Shown here: positions 29,885-41,170 of the stretch, one piece after another
Numbering within the stretch: position 1 is the stretch's first letter
How the letters are laid out: each line of letters starts with the position of its first letter
Notes under the pieces: generated by a model
Told to the model about the DNA's origin: nothing
What the model saw: only the letters and a program-made list of their open reading frames with translations
Database searches by the model: none
Made by a program: the position numbers and the translations under genes
NCBI RefSeq assembly: GCF_000687475.1
Contig: NC_057316.1
Location: 6,820,001 to 6,884,000, forward strand
DNA length: 64,000 nucleotides
Origin: Ustilaginoidea virens
Lineage: Eukaryota; Ascomycota; Sordariomycetes; Hypocreales; Clavicipitaceae
Direction of reading: 5' to 3'

Positions 29885-32800
29885 ATGGCGAGCAGTTCGG
29901 CGTCAAAGCCAGCGCCGCCAGCCTCTCCAGCTCCTTCGGTTGCAGTCAGCTCACCCATTAGCTTTCGAAACCGCCGAGGCTCGACAAACTCCATATTGTC
30001 GACCATAGATAAGGAACGCCTTATACACGCCCTCGATGAGATACATACGTCGGCGAGCCGGAGTGATTCTCTGACCACTTTCAATGACTATGCTCCCCCC
30101 CCCGAGGGAATTCCCGATTCCGAAAGCAGAACCGGAGCCAGCGACCTTGTTCAAGGTCTCAGCGGCTTATATAACCGATTTCGAGAAGCCGTTGGCGGTG
30201 TTAGCCCCACAAAGACTGTCAGAGAAGGAAAAGATGGCAAAGATAATCCACTGCAAGCATTGGAAGCTGCCTCTAAACGGTCCTCCATCACCCCTAGCCA
30301 TGCGTCTCGGCCCTCGATATCGTCGCTGACTCGGGTTGACACTAATGCTACCCTCACCACGCAATCTACATCTGCCCCTGTCCTGACAGACTTATCTTCG
30401 CCTACTTTTGCGTCCACCTCTGCGGACAGCAGCCGTTCACAAGGGCCTCAGTCTACAAAGCCTACGACCATTGGTCTCATGGCCGGCCCGAGATCTAGCT
30501 CCTCCAGTAGACAGAGCTTGCCAACCAAGGCCACAAGCTCCGTCATTGCTGACCCTACCATAGCGCCGCCTGCCAACCTGAAACGTAACGCAAGTCGTAG
30601 TACGATCCGCACCGAGGATAGCGTCGGGCCTGGATCTAGCCGGAGAAGTCTCAGTAGGGCTGAACCTCAAGCAGAACATGCTCCTCTACGTGATGTACAA
30701 GATTCAAGACTGCCACCACGGGCTGGTCGAAGCGATGCTTCTAGTATTGACGGCAGCCTGGATGCCCCCTTCAGCCCGGTCAAAGCGACAGTCCCTACAA
30801 CCCCATCCGCCGTGCCCGGCCGCCATCATGTGCGGAAACCGTCTGTTTCGTCGGCCATGCTGCATGTGCATGACTATAGAAGAACACCCGCCGTGATTGA
30901 CAGAATCAGTCGATCCCGATCACCGAAATTCCCCGGCTCTAGGGACCCATCGTCGGATAGAGGCCACTCTGCTGCTGCTAGTGCAATCACCACTTCGGCT
31001 CATGGCTCTGTTCACCGCGACTCATTTGGTCAAGGGCTGCAATCTAGGTATCTGCACCCGGACTCGGGTCGTGTACCTGGGACAAGTCGAGGGCATGAAC
31101 GAGCTTCTGAACAGATGAGCGCCCAACTCGATAAGATGAGAAGACAGGTCTTGAGTAAGGAGTTTTGGATGAAGGACGACACAGTGAAAGAGTGCTTCCT
31201 GTGCCAAACCCCGTTCACAGCATTCCGTCGAAAGCATCACTGCCGCACGTGTGGTTGTATATTCGACTCCAAATGCACAACCGTGGTGTCTGGCGAAAAA
31301 TTTGGTGTTCAGGGGTCGTTGAGAGTGTGCAAGAACTGCCTTGAAGTCATAACTCGTCGCTTCGACGGAAGTTGCTCCGAGGATTCTGGCGATGAGCGAT
31401 CTTTTCTACCCAGGATCTTTGGCCCATATAACCCAAAAGAGTCGTCGGAGACAGTGACGAGCAAATCCAAACCGCCAAGTGTAGCAGCGGGCTCCGAAGG
31501 GTCTGAGGAGTCTCGGCCTCTCGCCACTCCGATGATGGCCATCCCGGCCACCCGTCGAGTAAGGGACTCTGCCAATAGAACGTCAGCAGTACTGGAGATT
31601 GATGCTCCCCAGCTCAGCCGCCCGAGCTCATCACGCTCACTCAGATCACTGACTACGTCGGGTCGACCTCAGTCATCTGCCGGTCACAAGCGCCATCATT
31701 CTAAGCATGGGTTTCTTGGTCGATTCAAGCCTACTCAGGAGCAGCAGGCCCCCTTCAGAAAAGGAATTGACGATGAAAATGCCAAGACGCCGAAATTCCC
31801 AGCCTTTCACGACGACAACATCATCGATCCGGACTTGGCCGACTACATGTCCGAGGATTCTAGTGGAGACGAGCAGATGGGCATCTTTGCAACCATGGCG
31901 GGACCAGATGCTCAGTCCACAAGTTACGAGAACGACAGGGCGGGCTTTCCTTCTTATGTGAATCAAACCAGAAAGCATAGGCAACGTCACGGCGAAAAGA
32001 GTATCAGCGGTATGAGCTATGTCAGCAGAGGATTGTATGACGAAACAAGCGGGCCGAACAGCTTCTTAAACCACCGCAGATCGGCACGGCGGAGAAATCT
32101 AAGCAATGTTAGTGCAAGTGGTCATCTTCACAGCTCGCCTCGTCCCAAGTCTGCAGTCTACAAGGATCCCTCAGCATCCTCTGAAATGATTTTTGGATTA
32201 GATCATCCAACTCATTCCGGAACCCAGTTGATGAGGAGTGACTCATTGCGCAAGAGAATGTTGCCCAAAAGGGAACTCAATCGCTCTAGCTTGAAGCATG
32301 TCGACAGGCTACTGCATCAACTCCTGGACGATGCTCAGATTCCCAATCCAGGCGCGTGGCAAAAGTCTCTTGTGCCTATCCTGCTTCAGCTGACAGATGA
32401 CGTGACTCCGGATGTCGCCAAAGGCGAAGACATGGACCTGCGGCATTACGTGAAGCTCAAGAAGATACCTGGCGGGCGACCGGGTGATACTTCCTACATC
32501 TCCGGAGTTGTTTTCACCAAGAACCTGGCTTTGAAGAGCATGCCGCGAAGAATCACCAATCCTCGAGTTGTGCTCGTGACTTTCCCAATCGAGTACCAGC
32601 GCCAACAACAGCAATTTATGAGCCTGCAGCCTGTAATCGAACAAGAGAAGGAATTCTTACGAGTTGTGGTGCAACGCATTACAAACCTCAGACCGCAAGT
32701 CCTACTTGCGCAGAAAGGGGTCTCGGGAGTTGCTCTCCAATATCTGTCCGAGGCTAACATATCCGTGGCCTATAACGTTAAAGATACCGTTATAGAGGCT

Positions 32801-35800
32801 GTTGCCCGATGTGCAGAGGCTGAAATCATTGAAACCTTGGACATGTTGGCGCTTCCAGTCAAAGTCGGCCGGTGCTCTGCATTTGAAGTGCGCACCTTTG
32901 TGAACAACGGTTACCCTGGCAGAAAGAAGTCCTACATCTTTCTTTCCGGATGCCGCCCGGATTTAGGATGCACGATCGCGTTACGTGGAGCGACCGGCGA
33001 GCTTCTTAGGCGAGTCAAGGACATCATGGAGTTTATGGTATACGTCGTCTACAACCTAAAATTGGAGACGAGCCTCCTTCGGGATGGGTCTGTGGAACCT
33101 CCAGAGGACAGCGAAACCTCCCTCTCAAACTCTCTGCAGGGATTGAATGAGAGCTTCCGGTCTACCAACTCTGGGGGAGAGTGCAACAAGCCTGGTTTGA
33201 CAATGATTATCAATCATGCTTCAAGTGAAAGCGAGCCGCCGTCGCAAGTCACTGCGGATAGCGCCAGTACGGGTGCTGAGGAAGCGGATGTCTCGGCGCA
33301 GCCAGGAGCAGCGCAGAGTCAGGAGCCAGCCAAGCTTGTGTCTCTGCATGCCAATCATACTCATGTTGCCACCGACAGCCAGGTTCCGGATGATGTACCA
33401 ATGCCGACATTCTACAGTGACATGGTGGCCAAATATGAGACCAAAATTCTGTCCGCGTCTCCGTACGTCAAGTTCAAGCAACCCTATCTTTTGATGAGAG
33501 CGCGTGAGCAGGAGAGAAGGCTTCTGTATCTTCGCCGGCTTCGCGACCAGGATGCTGTGGAAGAAGACTCGGAAAAAGCCGGCCGCCATAGGTTTCAGCT
33601 CATCAAGCCAGAAATGGTGGAAAAGATTGGCCAGCGAGCCTCTCGACAGGTGATGGAGGTGCTCCACGCTGTCCATGATGCAGAATACGACAAGGCCCTC
33701 TTCAATTATCAGACTCAAACCCGCCAATGGGAGACCTACATCCAAGGCAATCTGGATTTGTTTGACCCTTATTCGCATCAAAATATCGTGGTCCTCTTTT
33801 CTGTCATTTGCACCGAGACAAAGATTCCCTGTGTAGAGCCCGGCTTGGTCGCCATCAATTTCTATGACGAGCAACACGTTGACACTGGCATGGATGCTGA
33901 CTGTACGCTGGGTCAGTATATTGAAGACCTTGCATACAGTAAAAATGACATATGCAACTCCAACGGATGTGAAAAGAAGCTGGCAGACCATCACAGAACG
34001 TATGTTCATGATGAATATCGCATTACCGTTTTCGTGGATCATGTTGCGAATCCTTCTCCACGACGTCCAGAACTTGGTGACGGCATCACGATGTGGACTT
34101 ACTGCAAGCTTTGTAAGAAGGACTCGGAAGAAGTGGCCATGTCTGATGCTACCTTCAAGTACTCCTTCGGCAAGTATTTGGAGCTTCTCTACTGGGGTCA
34201 GGGTTTAAGGATCAAAAATGTCGAGGGCTGTCCGCATGATCAGCACCGCGATCATGTTCGGTATTTCAGCCTTCGCGACTCCAGAGTTCGGATCCACTGG
34301 GACCCTATTGACCTTCTTGAGATTGTTGTTCCAAGGGCGAGGATAACTTGGAAAGTAGCCAACGACTTGAAATTGAAAAACGACATCTACAACAAAATGG
34401 AAGAGCGCTGGGGCAAGTTCATGGCATCGGTGCGCGCAAGGTTGAAGAGCATCCGGACGGAAAGCCTTCTTCCTGAGAAAGCCGAGTTGTGCAAAGCGGA
34501 GGTAGAAAGGTTGATGAAGAAGACCCAAGAAGAACAACCAGCCGTCATCCGACAGATGCAGCGCGCTTATGTGGAGTCGAAGTACTATGAAGTCGTTCCC
34601 TTCAATAAGATCATTCGGGATATGTTGGAGAAGGCTGGCGAGTGGGACCAAGTATTTGCAAAGTTCGAAGCTGATTTTCTGGGAGACCGCGACATGCGGC
34701 AAATCACCATGATGCAGTTGAAGAAGATCTTCACTGATAACGAATCTAAAGATTCGCTAGCGTCGAACGATGGCACTGGGTCGGCTGCCGATAGCGACGA
34801 TCGGCCTTCTCAAACTTTTACAGAAGCTGCGGATAAGAGCACGCAGCCCACTGAATATACCGACACTGGCATGGATAACAGCGCCATCTCGTCTCCGCCA
34901 TTGGCCGAGAAGCAGGAAGAGGAAGAAGGAAAACTCGACGTGTCTCCGCAAGGGGCGATCGAGCCAGTGGAAGGCTTGGAAACCACCGTATCCCCCGAAC
35001 TGACGGCGACGTCAGCCGCTGTACCGCAAAATACAGCTGGTACCGAAGCAGTCTCTCGGATCCCGGTTCCTCAAAATCCTACATCGGCCCGACCTCCGCA
35101 ACCGTCTGTTGGGGCTGGCCGCAGTCCGACAGACTCGTCCAATTTTGGCCAATCTCTGTCCGAAAAGATTGACCAGATGCGTCGTGAGCAAGCCATGCAA
35201 AACACAGAGGATGCGTTGATGACGCCAAGACCTGGGGCTAGCCGAACTCCTGGCCGCCATTCAGGTTCCAGTACCTCGCCAACTTTGGTGAGGGCGCCTT
35301 CGCAGCCTGCCAGGGTGTTGCCTAAATCGCAACCTGCTGCTACCAGAGCTCAAGGAGGAGGCAAGGACAACATGGTTCCAGCTGCTACTGATCCTGTGAC
35401 AGAAACTCCATCAGAGGGCTCCATCAAGGTAGACAAGAAGCTGTCAGATCGACTGGGGTTGACGGCCCTGAAGAGCCGCGGCAAGAGTGCAGCATCTGGC
35501 ATTCCGCGTCTCTCACACAAAAAGAAGGAATCAAAGGTGTCGACATTGGCTAGACATTTCGAGCAACTTAGCCGTGAATTTGAGAAGGAACGCATTCGCG
35601 ATCGCAAGGAGAGAGCCGCCAGCCTTGGACAACCTCGCGCCAGGCTCCCGAGAACATCGACGAAAGCCATTGTGCAAGTCTATGACGATGTAGCTGAAGC
35701 ATTTGAAGAACACGGGCCCTCGAATGAGCAGTTTTCTGGTCGCGACAGCGATCAGTTTCAAAATAAAGCAGCGCCACAAAAGGCCGAAGAAGACGCGTTC

Positions 35801-37479
35801 CCCAAGCCTGAGCCTGTCGCTACGCTGCCGACCCCTATTGAGGAGGAGGCGGATGGCAAAGTTGGAGAAGAAGGAGAAGAGGGAGGTGGTCAGAAGACAG
35901 AGAATGGGGCTGTTCCCGAGGGTGAAACCAGCCAGGCGACCTCGGATGATGAAGCAGCAACCAGCGACATCGAATCTTCTATTGCAGACGAGTTCCTGCC
36001 CGACATTCAAGAATTAGCCGAAGCTCTAGAGCCAAGCACCGAAATTCCCCTGGAACTCCCAAAACACCAAAAAACGAGTCTGATGAAATACCTCACAAAT
36101 TTCTGGGCGGAGACGTCAGCAAGCGGATGGCCACCTCTCGAGTACCCCATCAACCCTACAGATCACATATTTGTCGATTCCGACATCATTGTTCGAGAGG
36201 ATGAGCCAAGCTCGGTCATTGCGCTTGCGCTGAACAGCGACGATTATAAAAACAAGCTTTCCACAATTAGAAGGGAGGCTCAGGGAGTGATACAACGTGA
36301 AGTAGAAGGGCCTAGCGACGGCGAAGCTCCATCTCTACCGACATCGGAGGCTGGCGACTACATGGTTGACGAGACGGAGCTGGAAAAGAGCTTACTTCGA
36401 GCAACCGGCACGCATCTGAAGTATCAATTCAAGGAAGGTGCTGCGATGATGACCTGCAAGATTTTCTACGCAGAACAATTTGACGCCCTCCGACACAAAT
36501 GCGGAGTGGCTGAGAGAATAATTGAAACCTTGTCCCGCTGTCTCAAATGGGACTCTAGGGGTGGAAAGACCAAGTCTGTTTTTCTCAAGACACTGGATGA
36601 TAGACTTGTGTTGAAGGTAAGTCGTGCGAAACGAGCCCTGGCTGAAATTCCAACCTTGGGCAACTTCTGACAATACCAAGAGCTTATCTCCTGTTGAGAC
36701 CTCGGCGTTCCTGCGGTTCGCTCCCGGGTACTTTAGCATCATGGCCGAGGCATTGTTCCATGACCTGCCGTCTGTGATTGCCAAGATGCTAGGATTTTTC
36801 CAAGTCATCATCAAGAACCCGACTACAGGCACGGATATCAAGCTCGATCTTCTGATGACGGAGAACCTGTTCTACGACCGGTCGCCGACACGAATTTTCG
36901 ACCTGAAGGGGTCCATGCGCAACCGTAAGATTCAGTCAACGGGCGAGCAGAATGAAGTCTTGCTGGACGAGAACATGGTCGAATACATCTATGAATCGCC
37001 GTTGTTTGCGAGAGAGCATTCCAAAAAGCTTCTCCGAGCGTCAGTTTGGAACGACACGCTGTTTCTTGCCCGGCAAAACGTGATGGACTATTCGTTGATG
37101 ATTGCGGTTGACGAAGAGAGGAAGGAGCTGGTAGTGGGCATCATTGACTGCATAAGAACGTATACGTGGGACAAGAAGCTTGAGAGTTGGATCAAGGATC
37201 GAGGGTTTGCGGGCGGTGGTCGAAACAGACCAACTGTGACGAGCCCAAAGGAGTACAAGTCCCGCTTTAGGGAGGCAATGGCAAGGTGAGTTTGATGCCG
37301 GTTGCCCGAAGCCGCGCGTTTGTTTTGGCTGGTGTTTGCGCTTTTTGGCCAACCTGTCGACTAATCCTGGCAGATATATCCTCCAAGCCCCCAACTGCTG
37401 GCACTTGTTCAACAACCCACAGCTTTCTACAAACTACAGCCGCGCCAGATTCGAGGAGCCGGAAGCTGCTGCGCCATGA
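29885..37479 (+). CDS. FAB1: Phosphatidylinositol-3-phosphate 5-kinase Fab1 (PIKfyve)
   Basis: Three exons: 29885-36616, 36681-37285 and 37374-37479 (introns 64 and 88 nt); product 2480 residues, close to the family's usual 2000-2500. Fab1 makes PI(3,5)P2 on the vacuole and late endosome and controls vacuole size and acidity. Order of domains: a disordered Ser-rich N-terminus; a FYVE zinc finger (about 430-500) with CFLCQTPF, RRKHHCRTCG and CKNC; a middle CCT-chaperonin-like domain (about 895-1010, with VLLAQKGVSGVALQYL); a Cys-rich region (about 1350-1500, with CNSNGCEKKLADH and CKLCKKD); and the C-terminal lipid kinase (about 2070-2480) with RFAPGYFSIMAEALFHDLPS, FDLKGSMRNRK, MDYSLMIAVD, GIIDCIRTYTWDKK and the substrate-selecting loop PKEYKSRFREAM. 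Intron 1 splits the kinase. The last exon restores ARYILQAPNCWHLFNN. Confidence 0.95.
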
Positions 37480-38056
37480 AGCGAATGAGAACCCTGTTAT
37501 CCGACGTGAGAGGGGGGAGTATACGCGGGTGTTGCGGAGTTTTTTGCGTGAATTGCCGAGACGACCGAGACGATACAAGAAGAACAAAACTGTGAGCTCT
37601 CATGACGAGGGAACACTCAAGAGTAAAAACGGGGAAACGGGGGAAAAGAAGAAAAAGAAAAGAAAAAAAACTACGGTTTGGAGTTTGCTTGGCGAGCTGC
37701 TTAAATTTGTCACGACTAGGGATGGGATGGCATGATGGCATGGCATATTATGAATTGGTGGGATTGTAGCAGATGAACATTAAGAGCTTATATTTTCTTG
37801 CCGGGAATACTTGCGTCTACTCTTGCATTTTTGTCGCCACAACCATGGGTGATGACTGTCTAAACTCTCGTAGACCCAGAATCTGGCTGGGTTGTCTGTC
37901 GGCTGGGCGATTCAAGAAGTGGACCTCGGCGCTGGTAGGGCGACAATGCACTCGGTGACACCCTCAAGAGTAGCCATTCTCAAACTCGTGCCGCCGTGTG
38001 CTCGTTGTGCAAAACAACCGGGTCATGTGCGCAGAAACCGCCCGGCTCCGATAGAC
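37480..38056. other. Spacer between FAB1 and MDM12
   Basis: About 580 bases holding the FAB1 3' end and the MDM12 promoter and leader. The MDM12 frame is open without an ATG-led conserved segment from 37892. An A-rich tract lies near 37640-37675. No other gene seen. Confidence 0.5.
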
Positions 38057-39487
38057 ATGTCGATTGATCTCAACTGGGAGACGCTGACGAGCGGCCCAGA
38101 TGGCGATGCTCTCGCGGAGCGCGTGCGATGCTTCATCCACGACAAGTTCCAGACCGTTCCGCTGCCCCGCTTCATCAGATCCGTCAGCGTCCACGGCTTT
38201 GACTTTGGCGACATAGCGCCCGAGGTAGGACTCAAGGACATCACGGATCCGCTGCCCGACTTCTACGACCAAGAGCTGGAAGAAGGCGAGAGCGACGACG
38301 GCCTCGGAAGCGACGAGGAAGCCGCCGCGCCGCCTGCTGCAGACCGTGCGAGGCAGGCGGCGGCCGGCGGCACGAGCAGCGGCACGAGCAGCGGCAGGAG
38401 GGGACTCGGCGGCATCAGGGCGGCGCTGCGACACGAGATGCTGGGCCACGACCTGGGGAGCCCGCTGCTGGGGACGTCGACGCCGGGAATCCTGGGCGGG
38501 CCCGGGCTGAACTACTTCCAGAGTCACCTGGGCACGGGGACTCATACGCCGCTGGCGGCCGTGGCGGGCGCCCATCTGGGCAACAGCTGGATGAGCCCCG
38601 GAGCGCTCGACTCGATGCACTCCCACCACGCGGCGGCGAGCCATCACCGGAACCCGTCGACGAGCAGCATCTCCGTGGACAACTACTCGGGGGGGCTGGA
38701 CGCCGGGCCGCAGCCACTACGCGAGAAGTCGAGCGTTTCCACACTGGCCCCCAGCGCATCTCGGCCGCCCACGCGCGACACGCACGTGGAGGCGCAGGAG
38801 GAGGACGAGGAGGAGGAGGAAGAAGAAGAAGAAGAAGAAGAAGAGGGGGAGGAGGAGGAGGAGGAACAGCGCGAGGGAGGCGAGGAGCGCGAGGCACACG
38901 CGGCGGCTCCCGTGCCAGAGGGCCCGGGGGATGACGGCCTGGGCCTGGGCCGGCACAGGAGAGAGCCCAGGGTCGAGGACGTCCAGGCCGTCTTCAGGAT
39001 ACGCTACGCCGGCAACATCCGGCTGAACCTCACGGCGGAAATCTTGCTCGACTACCCCATGCCCAGCTTTGTCGGGATTCCGCTCAAGCTGAATATTACG
39101 GGCTTGTCGTTTGACGGGGTGGGCGTCCTGGCCAAGATACGCAAGAGGGTGCATTTCTGCTTCCTGAGCCCGGAGGATGCAGCGGCGGCTGTTGGGTCGG
39201 TGGACGAGGACGAGGATGAGTACAAGGGCAAGGGCGACGGCGGGCGCTCAGAGAAGGCGACGACAACGGCGACGGCGGACGGGGACCAGGGAGATGGGGG
39301 CAGAGGCCCGGGGAGGTTCGGGGGCTTGCTGCAGGAGATCAAGGTGGAGAGCGAGATTGGCGAGAGAGACGGCGGCAAGCAGAGTCTGAAAAACGTGGGC
39401 AAGGTGGAGAGATTCGTCTTGGAGCAGGTGCGGAGGATATTCGAGGAGGAGTTTGTGTATCCGAGCTTCTGGACTTTCCTGGTGTGA
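38057..39487 (+). CDS. MDM12: Mdm12, ERMES subunit (SMP lipid-transfer domain)
   Basis: Single exon; 476 residues from the ATG at 38057, which gives the family N-terminus [16 protein letters not shown]. Mdm12 links Mmm1 in the ER to Mdm34 in the mitochondrial outer membrane and carries phospholipids in its SMP fold. The fold is visible in three pieces: residues 1-75 ([26 protein letters not shown], then [14 protein letters not shown]); about 304-375 ([21 protein letters not shown], then [15 protein letters not shown] and [13 protein letters not shown]); and about 415-476 ([14 protein letters not shown], ending [11 protein letters not shown]). Between pieces one and two lies a 230-residue low-complexity insert with an almost unbroken run of about 30 acidic residues, encoded by GAG/GAA repeats near 38797-38886. 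The frame is open upstream to 37892, but those residues are not family-like. Confidence 0.93.
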   Translation: MSIDLNWETLTSGPDGDALAERVRCFIHDKFQTVPLPRFIRSVSVHGFDFGDIAPEVGLKDITDPLPDFYDQELEEGESDDGLGSDEEAAAPPAADRARQAAAGGTSSGTSSGRRGLGGIRAALRHEMLGHDLGSPLLGTSTPGILGGPGLNYFQSHLGTGTHTPLAAVAGAHLGNSWMSPGALDSMHSHHAAASHHRNPSTSSISVDNYSGGLDAGPQPLREKSSVSTLAPSASRPPTRDTHVEAQEEDEEEEEEEEEEEEEGEEEEEEQREGGEEREAHAAAPVPEGPGDDGLGLGRHRREPRVEDVQAVFRIRYAGNIRLNLTAEILLDYPMPSFVGIPLKLNITGLSFDGVGVLAKIRKRVHFCFLSPEDAAAAVGSVDEDEDEYKGKGDGGRSEKATTTATADGDQGDGGRGPGRFGGLLQEIKVESEIGERDGGKQSLKNVGKVERFVLEQVRRIFEEEFVYPSFWTFLV

Positions 39488-39794
39488 GCGGACTGGGGTT
39501 TGGCTTGACACTGGGATCTAGAGTGTGATTTTGAACGAATCATCCGGTCGTTGCGGCTAGAGGTGTGAAGACGGCCGTTTTCTTTCGTCCCATGATATTT
39601 GGAAAGACCATAAATAAGGATAAAAAAAAGGCGGGGAAAATGAAGTAGATATATTGCTAAAATACCTCCACCAGGTGCAAAGGCCATTGCTGATGCTTGG
39701 AGGATAACAGCATCGTTCAATACAGCCAAAAAGCCCCCGCCCCGGCGTGCTGGATTGCCCATGCATCTCATCTACGGCCTGGCGCGCCCGTCGC
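39488..39794. other. Convergent 3' spacer between MDM12 and VPS28
   Basis: About 300 bases; both flanking genes end here. An AT-rich patch (39600-39670) probably holds the poly(A) sites. Nothing else seen. Confidence 0.5.
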
Positions 39795-40723
39795 TCACGT
39801 CAACGTCCTCCTAAATCCCTGGTATGCCTGCTGTATATCCAGCTCCAGCTCCCTGGCCTGCTGCTCGCTGAGCTCATCCGTAGCCTTCATCTGATTGAGC
39901 GTGATGAGCCACTGGACAATCTTGCCCCTGCTGTCAAAGTCCTGGTCCGTCACGCGGTTCACCGACTGGATGACGTCGGACAGCAACGGGTGCAGCTGAT
40001 CCTTTGACAGCATGCCCAGCTTGACGGCGTCGAGGAAGGTGATGAACTCCTGGGTGGCCTCGAGGATCAGCACGCCGCTGGTGCTGCCGCCGCCCGACAC
40101 GGCTTGCGCACCTGGCGCCGACGACGAGGCCGTGACCGTGGTGGAGGGCATGCCGACGCGGAGACGCTCCGTCGCGCGAGGAGCTTGAAGCTGCGGCGAG
40201 CGTGGGTAAGTTTCTCTCTCTCTCTCTCTCTCTCGATTTTCTGCAGCCGCCCGTGGCGGGAGGCCCGTGGCGGCGCAAGGATGGCGTACGTACGTCCCAT
40301 TTGGCCTTGAACTCCTCCAGGCCTTGAAACTCGCGGGCAATGGTGTCGTCCGCCAGCAGGGCCTTGTACTGGCGCAGGGACCGTTCGCAAATCTCGGTGT
40401 ATTCGGCCTCGGGGATCGCGTCTTTGAGGAAGGCCCGCTCGAGCTCGTCCAGCGTGACGATGATGCTGAAGAGTTCTGCGAGGGAGTCTTGCAGGTCGCG
40501 CTCGGCTCGGGTCTCGGCGAGCTTGACTTCCTGTTTGCGGCGGACCACCAGCCGTGAGAAAAGAGGTTTGGTTTCACCGGTTGCGAAGCGACGGGGCGCG
40601 ACGGGGCGCGACGGGACGCAGCAGAGAAAAAAAAGTTACCTCGTCAAGATTGATTGTTGCGGAGAAGCTGGGGTTGGGAATGTAGCTGTGCGGCGTGGGG
40701 GCGTAGCCTTGCCGCGGAATCAT
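39795..40723 (-). CDS. VPS28: Vps28, ESCRT-I subunit
   Basis: Three exons: 40723-40640, 40530-40294 and 40190-39795, with introns of 109 and 103 nt, all phase 0; product 238 residues. Vps28 is part of ESCRT-I, which sorts ubiquitinated membrane proteins into multivesicular bodies. The N-terminal core domain reads YAPTPHSYIPNPSFSATINL, DE-EVKLAETRAERDLQDS, then LERAFLKDAIPEAEYTEIC. The C-terminal four-helix domain, which binds ESCRT-II, reads FITFLDAVKLGMLSKDQL, HPLLSDVIQSVNRV, KIVQWLITLNQM and ELELDIQQAYQGFRRTL. Intron 2 lies in a variable linker and contains a TC-type microsatellite. An in-frame ATG at 40795 would add 24 residues; the shorter start fits the family better. It diverges from NOC2, whose ATG is 447 bases away. 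Confidence 0.92.
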
Positions 40724-41028
40724 GGTGGCAGGTCGGGATGGCGCCTCGGGCTCACCCTCAATGTCGTAACGGGACGGCTGGACAGGCCAAGGCATCCAGA
40801 CGGCATGGCATGGCGTGGGCGGACCAGCTTGGGCTCGGCGGGGAATATCACGAAAGTCTTGCCGTGTCGATGTCGGCCGACGTTTGGCGATCGAACCAAC
40901 CAAAGCCGGGTGGAGATGGGAAGGAAGGCGGCGGGGGGGCAGAATACATAAGCAAGGCCTTGGACCGCTGGCACTCACCGCCTGCCCCCGGCGGCAGCGG
41001 TGGTTATCGATAAGCTTTGCTGGAGAGT

Positions 41029-41059
<31 letters not shown>

Positions 41060-41170
41060 TAGCCTTCTGGCCCATCCGTGCAAAGGCAAGTTTCAGTCAA
41101 AAAGATTGGCGCAGGACAAGGCAAAATCACACAAATCCCCATCCCACCGGCCGCGGATCACACGGGCATC
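40724..41170. other. Divergent promoter region between VPS28 and NOC2
   Basis: Contains an A26 run (41034-41059), equivalent to a T26 run upstream of VPS28. Poly(dA:dT) tracts of this kind tend to exclude nucleosomes in fungal promoters and could serve both genes (inference). The NOC2 frame is open for 31 codons before its ATG. Confidence 0.55.

Noticed and set aside
37892..38056. 55-codon N-terminal extension of Mdm12
   Set aside because: The conserved family start MSIDLNWE is at 38057; the upstream residues are Arg/Cys-rich and no family feature is seen.
29885..40723. FAB1-MDM12-VPS28 as a functional membrane-trafficking cluster
   Set aside because: The roles are thematically near, but the genes are ordinary housekeeping genes in mixed orientation with separate spacers; proximity alone is not evidence.
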